Source of the DNA: a virus
Strand: one strand, 5' to 3'
Virus record (IMG/VR): IMGVR_UViG_3300025810_000004
Span: 1 to 64,000 of that record
Length of the DNA: 64,000 nt
Under the pieces are notes generated by a model, which saw only the letters and a list, made by a program, of their open reading frames with translations, did no database searches and had not been told where the DNA came from. Position numbers and translations under genes: made by a program. This document shows positions 52,962 through 60,879 of this stretch, one piece after another; position 1 is the first letter of the stretch, and the number at the start of each line of letters is the position of its first letter.

Positions 52962-54146
52962 ATGGCAACACCAAGCAAGAACAAGGGAACCAGATTCCGC
53001 GATATGCAGGACGACCCCATCACCAAGATGAGGGAACACCTCCGGAAGAAGCGGGGCAAGGAATACGAGAACATCCGGGTCGCACTCAACGACGACGTGC
53101 TGAAGCAGAGTCTCCCCCACATCAGCTCCGGTTCGATCACCATCGACTTTCTGATTGGTGGGGAACCCAACATGTTTGGGGTCGCACCCTGTCCGGGGTT
53201 CCCCCGTGGTCGTGTCGCTCAGGTCTGGGGTCACGAGTCCGCAGGAAAGACCACTCTTTGCTTGGAAGCCGTTGCTGAGGTTTGCCGCCAGGGAGGGACG
53301 GCAGTCTACATCGATTGGGAGAACGACATTGTCCCCGATTATGCCGCAGCCCTGGGTGTCCCCATCAACGACGAGTCCAAATTCGAGCTTCTTCAGCCGG
53401 AAACGTTGGAAGACGGAATCAAGTATGCCATGGCATTCGCAGCCGCTGGTGTGGACTTGGTCGTATTTGACTCCGTTGGTTCTGCTGTTCCGAGGCGCAT
53501 CGCTGAGCGTGACGCCATGGAAGTGGCAGAGCAGGGGAAGATCGCGGAACTCCAGTCAATCTGGTCTCAGGAACTCCCCAACCTCAAGAATCTGATTGCC
53601 CAGACCGGAACCGCAATCGTTGGAATCTCCCAGGTCCGAGCTACCATGGCTCAGATGGGTAAGAAGACCAAGCCCCAGGGTGGTAACGCTTGGAAGTTCT
53701 ATTCTTCTGTTCGTCTGGAATTGACTCGCATCAAGAACGAGAAGTCCAAGGAGCACAACTTCCTCACCCACCGCGCCGACGAGCGGGTCATCGGTGGCAT
53801 CATCCGGGCTACTGCCATCAAGAACAAACTCTCCAAGTCGCAGGGTCGACAGGAACTGTTCTACATTCGTTGGGGGGAGGGTATCGACAACATCCGCACC
53901 CTGATTGAAATCGCCAAGGCACACGGAATCATCAAGGCTTCTGGTTCTTGGCTGAATTGGGAAGACGGACCTGACGGGCCCATTAAGGTTCTCGGGGTGG
54001 AAAAGTTCCGCAAGCACTTTGTGGATAACGAGGCCCATCGCGATGCCCTCCACCAGAGGGTAACTCCGCTGCTTGGGGCTGGTAAATCCCTGGAGGGCTT
54101 CGAAGAGGACTCCGAAGAGGAAGAATTCGGCGGGCTGGACATCTGA
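52962..54146 (+). CDS. RecA/UvsX-like recombinase
   Basis: A 394-aa strand-exchange ATPase. The Walker A is GHESAGKT (residues 90-97), Walker B around VDLVVFDSVGS, and the L2/ATP region IVGISQVRATMAQMG with QGGNAWKFYSSVRLEL are clear. It forms filaments on ssDNA. The C-terminus is acidic (EEDSEEEEFGG), as in RecA proteins that are regulated by that tail. The N-terminal charged extension is longer than E. coli RecA. Confidence 0.9.
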   Translation: MATPSKNKGTRFRDMQDDPITKMREHLRKKRGKEYENIRVALNDDVLKQSLPHISSGSITIDFLIGGEPNMFGVAPCPGFPRGRVAQVWGHESAGKTTLCLEAVAEVCRQGGTAVYIDWENDIVPDYAAALGVPINDESKFELLQPETLEDGIKYAMAFAAAGVDLVVFDSVGSAVPRRIAERDAMEVAEQGKIAELQSIWSQELPNLKNLIAQTGTAIVGISQVRATMAQMGKKTKPQGGNAWKFYSSVRLELTRIKNEKSKEHNFLTHRADERVIGGIIRATAIKNKLSKSQGRQELFYIRWGEGIDNIRTLIEIAKAHGIIKASGSWLNWEDGPDGPIKVLGVEKFRKHFVDNEAHRDALHQRVTPLLGAGKSLEGFEEDSEEEEFGGLDI

Positions 54147-54154
54147 GGTGAGTG

Positions 54155-55375
54155 ATGGCCGTTGAAGTCAGAATCAAAAATTTCCAGTCCATTGAAGACG
54201 CGACCTTGGTTGTGGACGGACTAACGGTCATAACTGGAATCAACAATAGTGGCAAGACAGCCGCTATCAGAGCCATCAAGGGGGTTTTCACCAACCCCCC
54301 TGCTGGTGCTCTCGTGCGTCACGGTTGTGCTTACCTCAGCGTAACCCTCGTATTTGATGATGGCACAACCGTGACTTGGGAGAAGGGCTGGGAGAAACCC
54401 AACCAGAAGGGCAAGACCATCAACAGGTATCTGTTGAATGGGAAAGAACTGGCTGGGGTCGGGAGTGGCGTCCCACCGGAGGTGGAAGACCTGGGGGTCA
54501 AAGAGGTCAGGGCGGCTTCCGACAGGATCTGGCCACAGATCGCGGATCAATTCGATGGCTCTTTGTTCTTGGTCAACAGGCCCGGTTCGGCTACCGCAGA
54601 GGCTCTGTCTGACGTGGAGCGAGTGGGTTCGCTGACGGCGGCGCTGAAAGCCTCGGAGAAGGACAAAAGGTCCGTGGACTCCGAGTTGAAGATTCGCAGG
54701 AAGGACGTCCAGGAACAGACCGAAGAGTTGTCGAAGTATGATGGTCTGGGAGAAGTGGGGGAATTGGTAGAGGACCTGTCCCTCATGGACACCACCATAA
54801 AGTCCAAGGAATCCGAGATCTCCAAGCTGGAGGGGCTGAAGTCCTCCTACGACGATTCCAGGACTTCTCACGATTTGTACTCTGATTTTGATACAGAGAT
54901 CGTTCCTGACCCAACCAGGGTTCAGAGACTCGGTAAGGCTGTGAGGAAGGTCACCGGATTGTCTTCCAGACTGGAATCCTCCACCAAGGACCTGGATCGA
55001 TTCGAAGGGTTCGTGTCCGTTTCCCTTCCAGATCCTTCGGGTCTGCAGACCCTATCGGACAGTATAGCCTCCGTACAAGGGTTCGCTTCGAAGCTGGGGG
55101 ACACAGAAGCCCTGCTTTCGAGTCTTGTGGGTTGTGAAGTGGAAATCCCGGATTCTGGGGAGGTCGAACGACTCAGCGAATCTTTGACCATGGTGTCGGG
55201 GTTCGTGGAATCCCTGGGTGCTCTCCAGAGGGAGATCCAGACACTGGGAGAATCCCTCACTCTTTGCCTTTCTGAATTTGAAGACTCGGAATCCGAAGTG
55301 TCCTCCATCTTGGGGGAAATGGGTATGTGCCCTGTTTGCAACACGGTACACTCCAACACAGGAGCTTCAGTATGA
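54155..55375 (+). CDS. Rad50/SbcC-like ATPase, N-terminal half
   Basis: A 406-aa protein. Walker A GINNSGKT (28-35) after VEVRIKNFQSIEDATL; residues about 150-390 are coiled coil; a zinc-hook-type CPVC motif lies at 392-395, just before the end. This equals the N-terminal half of a Rad50/SbcC/gp46 protein, which has Walker A, a coil and a CxxC hook. The matching C-terminal half with signature motif and Walker B is a separate gene at 59002. The SbcD-like nuclease lies between them. The ATG is chosen over the GTG three nt before it; GAGG lies upstream. Confidence 0.8.
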   Translation: MAVEVRIKNFQSIEDATLVVDGLTVITGINNSGKTAAIRAIKGVFTNPPAGALVRHGCAYLSVTLVFDDGTTVTWEKGWEKPNQKGKTINRYLLNGKELAGVGSGVPPEVEDLGVKEVRAASDRIWPQIADQFDGSLFLVNRPGSATAEALSDVERVGSLTAALKASEKDKRSVDSELKIRRKDVQEQTEELSKYDGLGEVGELVEDLSLMDTTIKSKESEISKLEGLKSSYDDSRTSHDLYSDFDTEIVPDPTRVQRLGKAVRKVTGLSSRLESSTKDLDRFEGFVSVSLPDPSGLQTLSDSIASVQGFASKLGDTEALLSSLVGCEVEIPDSGEVERLSESLTMVSGFVESLGALQREIQTLGESLTLCLSEFEDSESEVSSILGEMGMCPVCNTVHSNTGASV

Positions 55376-55578
55376 AAGTTAGCGTAAAGAAACTCTCGGT
55401 GGAAATACCCATCAAGAACAAGGGCATCGAGATCGAAGTTCGGGAAACAGACGGTTCCCACCTTGGGGATCTGGTCATCACCAAGTCCGGTTTGACCTGG
55501 TGCAAAGGCCGCACCCGCCGAGAAAATGGCAAGTTCGTTTCTTGGGGGAAGTTCATCGACCTCCTGTCGGGTGGGTGA
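55372..55578 (+). CDS. Small protein between Rad50 half and nuclease
   Basis: A 68-aa protein beginning MKVSVKKLSVEIPIKNKGIE. Small beta protein, unknown. Overlaps the preceding stop (ATGA) and ends 3 nt before the nuclease start, so it is part of the recombination operon. Confidence 0.55.
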   Translation: MKVSVKKLSVEIPIKNKGIEIEVRETDGSHLGDLVITKSGLTWCKGRTRRENGKFVSWGKFIDLLSGG

Positions 55579-55581
55579 CCC

Positions 55582-56559
55582 GTGAGCATCAACCTCGTTT
55601 GGCGCACCGACGTTCACCTGTCCGACCGAGCACCCTCGTCCCGCACGGACGATTGGACCGATGCCGTGTTCGACAAACTCGGGCAAGTTCGTGACCTCGC
55701 CCGTGAGGTCAATGCCGCCGCTATCATCGACGGCGGTGACTTCTTCCACATCAAGTCCCCCGGTCGGAACAGCCATGCGCTCGTCAACCGGACGGCAGAG
55801 CACCACAGCACCTATCCGTGCCCGGTCTACTGCACACCGGGGAACCACGACTCCGTATACGGCGATTATTCTTTCCTGCCGCAGCAGCCTTTGGGCGTCC
55901 TGTACTCGACGGGCGTGTTCAAGCGGCTGTATGACGAACATGAGGCTGTGTTCCGTCGGTCTGGTGGGGTCACCGTCCGCGTGGTCGGTGTCCCGTACCA
56001 CGGCACGTCCTACGATATGGAGCGGTTCACCTCCATCGAGAAGGGCGACGAGGACATTCTGATCTGCGTGGCCCACGTGCTCGCCTCCCACAAGGGCGGC
56101 ACCATGTTTGAGGGCGAGGACATCATCAAATACGCCGACCTCTTGGACACCGCTCCCGATGTGTACCTGTTCGGCCACTGGCACAAGAACCAAGGCGTCG
56201 AGACTCTGGGAGGCAAGCAGTTCGTGAACATCGGCTCACTGACCCGTGGGTCGCTCTCGCAGGACAACCTCGATAGGATTCCTTCTGCGGCTGTGCTCCG
56301 CTGCACCGAGAAGGGGGTCGAGGTCGAGGTTGCACCACTCAACGTCCGTCCCGCAGAGGAAGTGTTTGACGTGGAGGGTCGGGAGCGACAGGTCAGGAGA
56401 CAGATGGAAATGGACTCGTTTGTGGACGCCATACGCGAGTCCCTGCAACCCCCCGAAGACGGCGAAACTCTCGCTGACGTGGTGGCTGGTATGGGCGACG
56501 TCCCCAACGAAGTGAAGGAGCGAGCCCTTTCCTATCTGGAGCACGTGGGTACAGTGTAG
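55582..56559 (+). CDS. SbcD/Mre11-like nuclease (gp47 type)
   Basis: A 325-aa metallophosphoesterase. Motifs are RTDVHLSD (DxH), IIDGGDFFH (GD), YCTPGNHDSVYG (GNHD) and YLFGHWHKNQ (GHxH), all metal-binding residues present. It pairs with Rad50/SbcC to resect DNA ends. GTG start overlapping the context TGACCCGTGAGC. The Rad50 partner is divided between 54155 and 59002. Codons lean towards CGN/ATC. Confidence 0.85.
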   Translation: MSINLVWRTDVHLSDRAPSSRTDDWTDAVFDKLGQVRDLAREVNAAAIIDGGDFFHIKSPGRNSHALVNRTAEHHSTYPCPVYCTPGNHDSVYGDYSFLPQQPLGVLYSTGVFKRLYDEHEAVFRRSGGVTVRVVGVPYHGTSYDMERFTSIEKGDEDILICVAHVLASHKGGTMFEGEDIIKYADLLDTAPDVYLFGHWHKNQGVETLGGKQFVNIGSLTRGSLSQDNLDRIPSAAVLRCTEKGVEVEVAPLNVRPAEEVFDVEGRERQVRRQMEMDSFVDAIRESLQPPEDGETLADVVAGMGDVPNEVKERALSYLEHVGTV

Positions 56560-56575
56560 ACACTGGAGGTACCCC

Positions 56576-57529
56576 GTGAACGAGTCATCCACCTTATACT
56601 GGTCCCACTTCAAGATGTACGAGGATTGTCCTCAGCTACTCTTGTGGACAAAGGGCTGGGACGGGATAGACTGTGGGGGAGGCGTGGGAAGACCCAAGCC
56701 AAACCCGTCAGAGGATTCCAAAGAGCATGCTGTGATGGGAATAGCCATCCAGTACGCTGTGGAGAGGATGTACAACGGGGAGCTTTACAAGAACCCAAAG
56801 AACCTCCTCGAAACCATGCAGAAAATAGCCAGGGACGAGTTCGAAAGGCAGGAATCCAAGCCTCGCAACAACATCAACTGGCAAAACTCCAGGATAACCC
56901 GCGCTGAAGCTCTTCAAGTGGTGGAAGACGGGGTTCACGGCTATCTGAAGACCATGAAGGCCCATAGGTTTCTGGGTCCCTATGCCAAGGCGGAAGTCAA
57001 CATCTACGGCTGGATCAACAAGTGGACCTCCATCGGGGGGAGGGCCGACACCATAATCCGGCGTGACGACACTGGCATCACGATCATCGACGGCAAGAAC
57101 ACCAAATGGAAGATGAAGTACACCGACCCGGACCAGCTCCGGTGGTACGCCCTCTTGTTCAAGCTGTCGTACAACAAGATGCCAAACCGTCTTGCTTTCG
57201 TCTGGTATAGGTTCCCCCACGGAATGGTGACCCATGCCGAGGACGGGACCGAGGTGGTCGAGACTGGAGTGGAATGGGTCGACTTCGACGAAGAGGACCT
57301 GCAGGGTCTGGCGCAGCGCGTTCTGAAAGTGAAGAAGGCCATGAGGCAGGGGAAATTCGCCCCCAACCCCGTTCCTTCCAGGTGCAGACTGTGCGACTAC
57401 GAATCTGTCTGCCCTGAACGTCAGTCCCAGAGAGCCGCCAACGCCGCCAAGCGCAAGAAGAAGGCCCCGGTTGAGCTGGAAATAGACCCGACCAGAGAAG
57501 AAGGCGGGGTCAAGTTCTTCACCCTTTAG
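56576..57529 (+). CDS. PD-(D/E)XK nuclease of the RecB/Cas4 type
   Basis: A 317-aa protein. The core IGGRADTIIRRDDTG, then ITIIDGKNTKWKMKYTDPDQLRWY, is the PD-(D/E)XK_1 nuclease (D...DGK, Gln/Tyr downstream). The Cys set SRCRLCDYESVCP near the C-terminus fits an iron-sulphur-cluster-type arrangement, with an additional Cys near the N-terminus (YEDCPQ). It probably processes DNA ends in the recombination block. GTG start with TGGAGG upstream. Confidence 0.8.
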   Translation: MNESSTLYWSHFKMYEDCPQLLLWTKGWDGIDCGGGVGRPKPNPSEDSKEHAVMGIAIQYAVERMYNGELYKNPKNLLETMQKIARDEFERQESKPRNNINWQNSRITRAEALQVVEDGVHGYLKTMKAHRFLGPYAKAEVNIYGWINKWTSIGGRADTIIRRDDTGITIIDGKNTKWKMKYTDPDQLRWYALLFKLSYNKMPNRLAFVWYRFPHGMVTHAEDGTEVVETGVEWVDFDEEDLQGLAQRVLKVKKAMRQGKFAPNPVPSRCRLCDYESVCPERQSQRAANAAKRKKKAPVELEIDPTREEGGVKFFTL

Positions 57530-57579
57530 GGGTGCGGAGGGTTATTTTCCGTTGTAATTTGGACAAAACGAGGTTAATT

Positions 57580-57852
57580 ATGGAAGAGACCCTTGACGAT
57601 GACACCAGACTCAAACTCGCCATCGAGAAGAGGGACAAGCTTCAGGCGAAGTCCCAGAAGATCGCTGGAAAGAAGGAAGCAGCAGCTTCGCGTCTGGAGG
57701 CCGTCAGGAAAGAGATCTCCGACAACAATCTCGACCCCGACACCCTCTCTGAAACCCTGCAGAAGTTGAAGTCCGCTCTGAGATCCTCGCTCGAAGAATT
57801 CGAGTCGAAGCTGGAGGACGCCGCCTCTGCCCTTGAAAAGTACGAGGCATAA
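57580..57852 (+). CDS. Small coiled-coil protein
   Basis: A 90-aa protein starting MEETLDDDTRLKLAIEKRDKLQ, almost entirely helical with heptad-like Leu and Ala. ATG 57580 has AGG at a usable distance. It may pair with the Rad50 coils or the clamp; unknown. Two bases before the clamp gene. Confidence 0.55.
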   Translation: MEETLDDDTRLKLAIEKRDKLQAKSQKIAGKKEAAASRLEAVRKEISDNNLDPDTLSETLQKLKSALRSSLEEFESKLEDAASALEKYEA

Positions 57853-57854
57853 CC

Positions 57855-59012
57855 ATGGAACTCAAGGTCGCTCCTGATTATCTTCTCTCCGCTCTCCGAA
57901 TCGCCAACCTTTGTGTGGGCAAGGGGGGTATTTCTGCTCACTTCCTGTTCCGGGTCAGGGACGGGTCCGCAGAGATCCTCAGCAAGTCCACCAGGACGTT
58001 CTCCGTGTGCCCCGTGACGTGCACCACGGAGGTCGAGGAAGACGAGGACCCGCGATTCACCGTGGAGGCTTGGCGGCTTATCAAGTGGGTCAACACCATC
58101 AACAGCGGGAACAACGCCATCACCCTTTCCCACAAAGACGGTGAGGTCACCGCCAAGTGCGGCAGGAGCAAGGTCAAGTTCCGCAGCCTCGACCCAAACG
58201 GTTTCAGGGGGTGGGACTCCCTCTACCAGCAGGCAGAAGATTGCTGCGAGGTCGACCCCCCGGTTTTCTCCAGAGCCATCGCCGCAGGTCGGATCATGGT
58301 CTCACAGGAAGACACGCTGAAGCCCGAAAACTGCCAGTTGGTGGCTTGGGGCGAATCCCTGGCTGCTACGGACCAGAAGGGCGTGGTGAACGTCGGTTTG
58401 CCGTACGAGGGTCTGAACCTCCGGGTTCCCTTCAAGGACATTTCCACCATCCAGAAGTTCATCGAGGACAAGGACACGGTGGAAAACCCGATCTACATCA
58501 AGGAAGCCAAGAGGGTCAAGGAGGACGGGGGCTCGGAATTCGACTTCTTCGTCAGGCCCGATGGGACCTACATCGGGGTTGCGCGACTCGCCCTTCTTCC
58601 CGCGAAGGTCCTGACTCCTGGCAAGGACCAGAAGTGCCATGCCTACATCAACCTCCACAGTGAGGAATTCCAGACCGGGTTGGCTGTTCTGACTGCTTCG
58701 GCTCCCAAGGGGCACCACACCGCCCACTTCTCCATCAGCGGGGAATCGGTCACCCTTTCCATGCCTTCTGCGGCTGGGGGCAAGGACTCATATCCCATGA
58801 TCCACACCCAGGCGGAAGAGGGTGGTGAGGACCTTGAATTCTTCATCGACTACCACTACTTCATCGACCTGTTCGGGCTCTTCAATGTGTCTGAGCTGAG
58901 GGTGGGGGTGTACAAGGCCGGGGACAAGGGGTATGTCTCTGTGTACCACGATGACTCCGACGACGATGCCAACTCCTATTCCTTCGCTATCGGGTGCCTC
59001 TTTGAGACTTGA
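57855..59012 (+). CDS. Sliding-clamp-like protein (DnaN type)
   Basis: A 385-aa protein, normal size for a three-domain beta clamp. Segments such as SAEILSKSTRTFSVCPV, LIKWVNTINSGNNAITLSHK and the C-terminal YFIDLFGLFNVSELRVGV and SYSFAIGCLF follow the repeated domain pattern of DnaN. A clamp is expected because clamp-loader subunits are encoded at 41.6-43.3 kb. Similarity is moderate; a divergent clamp is the best call. Confidence 0.65.
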   Translation: MELKVAPDYLLSALRIANLCVGKGGISAHFLFRVRDGSAEILSKSTRTFSVCPVTCTTEVEEDEDPRFTVEAWRLIKWVNTINSGNNAITLSHKDGEVTAKCGRSKVKFRSLDPNGFRGWDSLYQQAEDCCEVDPPVFSRAIAAGRIMVSQEDTLKPENCQLVAWGESLAATDQKGVVNVGLPYEGLNLRVPFKDISTIQKFIEDKDTVENPIYIKEAKRVKEDGGSEFDFFVRPDGTYIGVARLALLPAKVLTPGKDQKCHAYINLHSEEFQTGLAVLTASAPKGHHTAHFSISGESVTLSMPSAAGGKDSYPMIHTQAEEGGEDLEFFIDYHYFIDLFGLFNVSELRVGVYKAGDKGYVSVYHDDSDDDANSYSFAIGCLFET

Positions 59013-59631
59013 GGAAATCAAGTCGAGGTATCTGCAGCTGGACACCCTCCGGAGTTCCTGTGCCAGCACCTTGGCTTCCACTGAGGCCAAGGTCATAAAG
59101 CTGGAAGGGGAGTCGGAGATTCTGGCGCGGGTTTCCGACCTGTTCCGGGTGCTGATAGACAAAGAGGTCATAAACAACGTCAGGGCGGTTGAAAGCCTCC
59201 TGACGGAGGGCCTGCAGGCTGTGTTTGACGACCTGGACCTGTCTGTGTCTTCCGAGATCTCTGTCAAACGGGGGAAGGTTTCAGTTGAACTCTCCACCGT
59301 TCAGAAGCTCCCAGATGGCACCGTGACCGAGGGGTCTTGCATCGACTCGTGTGGGGGCTCAATCGCGACTGTAGAATCCGTTCTGCTTCGGATAGTCGTG
59401 GTGAACCGCAGGAACATGCGCCCACTTCTCCTTCTGGACGAGTCGCTTGCTGCTGTGTCTGAACACTATGTGCCTCGTGTGGGTACTTTTCTATCACTGC
59501 TATGCGACCGATTGGGGATGGACATACTTAGTGTGACCCACAACCCCGCGTTGGTTGAGGCGGCAGACACGGCCTACAGGATCAAGAATTCCGGGGGTCG
59601 AGCTACCTTCAGGAAGTTGGGCAACGGATGA
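59002..59631 (+). CDS. Rad50/SbcC-like ATPase, C-terminal half
   Basis: About 209 aa. A short coil (KVIKLEGESEILARV) is followed by the signature region DSCGGSIATVESVLLRI, Walker B MRPLLLLDESLAAVSEHYV, and the switch His in SVTHNPALVEAAD. These are the C-terminal ATPase motifs of Rad50/SbcC, missing from the gene at 54155. A TTG at 59002 overlaps the clamp stop; an ATG at 58933 would give a longer overlap, so the start is uncertain. Confidence 0.75.
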   Translation: MRLEEIKSRYLQLDTLRSSCASTLASTEAKVIKLEGESEILARVSDLFRVLIDKEVINNVRAVESLLTEGLQAVFDDLDLSVSSEISVKRGKVSVELSTVQKLPDGTVTEGSCIDSCGGSIATVESVLLRIVVVNRRNMRPLLLLDESLAAVSEHYVPRVGTFLSLLCDRLGMDILSVTHNPALVEAADTAYRIKNSGGRATFRKLGNG

Positions 59632-60128
59632 AGACAGAAGGCGAAATCAGACGCAAACTTCAGCAGGCGCAGTATCGCCATGTGAAGAAGATTCTGCGTA
59701 CCAAATTTCGCCACCTCGGTGACGGCGAGTGGCCCTCCAACGAAGTGGAGAGCATCAAGTCGGACTACAAGGAGTTCTTTTCTGTCTCCCCCACCCACGT
59801 CATAGCTCAACAGTTCCCAGACGTGGCCGCTCTGATGTGGGTATTGGAGGCACAGCCCGACCAGCCCCTCATGCCCAACGGCTCCCTCGTGGGTCGTATG
59901 GGTGGGGTCATGCTTTGGGCAGACTCCGAAGAGGACGCGGACTTGGCCCGGTCCATGATCGACAAGATCGTGGAAGCCGCCACACGCGAGCCTGACCCCC
60001 CGGAACCCAAGACCACCGAGACCAACTGGGGTCGGGCACATACTGAGAGCGGCACCAGCGTGGTTCCTGTGAGTGAGACGGGTCTGGAGCCCGTGAAGAA
60101 GTCGTGGTGGCATAGGTTGTTCGGATGA
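59628..60128 (+). CDS. Hypothetical protein
   Basis: A 166-aa protein beginning MKTEGEIRRKLQQAQYRHVKK. Helical N-terminus, alpha/beta middle, Pro-rich region and a C-terminal KKSWWHRLFG. It overlaps the genes on each side by 4 nt (ATGA), in the operon leading to purZ. No family recognised. Confidence 0.5.
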   Translation: MKTEGEIRRKLQQAQYRHVKKILRTKFRHLGDGEWPSNEVESIKSDYKEFFSVSPTHVIAQQFPDVAALMWVLEAQPDQPLMPNGSLVGRMGGVMLWADSEEDADLARSMIDKIVEAATREPDPPEPKTTETNWGRAHTESGTSVVPVSETGLEPVKKSWWHRLFG

Positions 60129-60646
60129 ATTCTAACCTCTTGGTGGTCGTTCCCCTCCACCACAAGAAGACCCCTATCATGCTCGACCGGGTTCCTGCTC
60201 CTGCTGGCCCCGATGCAGGGCCATTTCTGGTTTCCTCCAGTCGGTCCCTTATGTGGGTGTCCAGAGCTTTCGAAGGTGGCTTCCTCCGTCTCGCCATCAG
60301 AAACACCGACACCGACACCCTGTATAGAGAGATAGTGGAGTCGGTCGCTCAGGAGGGACTGGAAAAGGGCTGGGGGAACGTTCAGCCCCCCACCAAGGAA
60401 GGTGTGCTGGAGGGCATGAACCACCTCTCCTATTATGGATTTTCCGAGTTCACCCTCCTGTACGGGGAAGACTTTGATATAGGCTTGTGCCCCAACATGA
60501 ACAGGTCCCCGGCCTCGTGGCTCCCAAGCTCCTGGGCGGTCATGGTACCAGACCGAGAATACGTCGGGGTGGTCTACAAGTTCGACGGGGGGAAGGTCGG
60601 GACCTTGGTCCACAACCCCTCACGAGGGATCGTGGTGATAAAGTGA
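60125..60646 (+). CDS. Hypothetical protein
   Basis: A 173-aa alpha/beta protein (MNSNLLVVVPLHHKKTPIML). No motif recognised. ATGA overlap upstream, GTGA overlap downstream. The operon position before purZ suggests co-expression with nucleotide genes. Confidence 0.5.
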   Translation: MNSNLLVVVPLHHKKTPIMLDRVPAPAGPDAGPFLVSSSRSLMWVSRAFEGGFLRLAIRNTDTDTLYREIVESVAQEGLEKGWGNVQPPTKEGVLEGMNHLSYYGFSEFTLLYGEDFDIGLCPNMNRSPASWLPSSWAVMVPDREYVGVVYKFDGGKVGTLVHNPSRGIVVIK

Positions 60647-60879
60647 TCCCTCCTGTTGTTCTGTCGGTATTTTCTGATTTTCCCCACGTCCAGACTGTGG
60701 TTTGGGACGGAGAAGTTGAGGTCAACGGGTCCAAAGTGGGGAACCCAGAAATCTTTGAACCATTGTGGGACTTCTTTGTCGAAACTCCGCACGTTCGTTA
60801 TGACCGTGCGGAGGTAAGCGCCGAATCCCCGACTGGTATACTCCCCAACCCCCTAACAACCTTAGGATCAGACTCATGA
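60643..60879 (+). CDS. Small 78-aa protein upstream of purZ
   Basis: GTG start overlapping the preceding stop, and its own stop overlaps the purZ ATG (ATGA), so purZ is translationally coupled to it. Reads VIPPVVLSVFSDFPHVQTVV. Small, with no family recognised. Confidence 0.55.
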   Translation: MIPPVVLSVFSDFPHVQTVVWDGEVEVNGSKVGNPEIFEPLWDFFVETPHVRYDRAEVSAESPTGILPNPLTTLGSDS

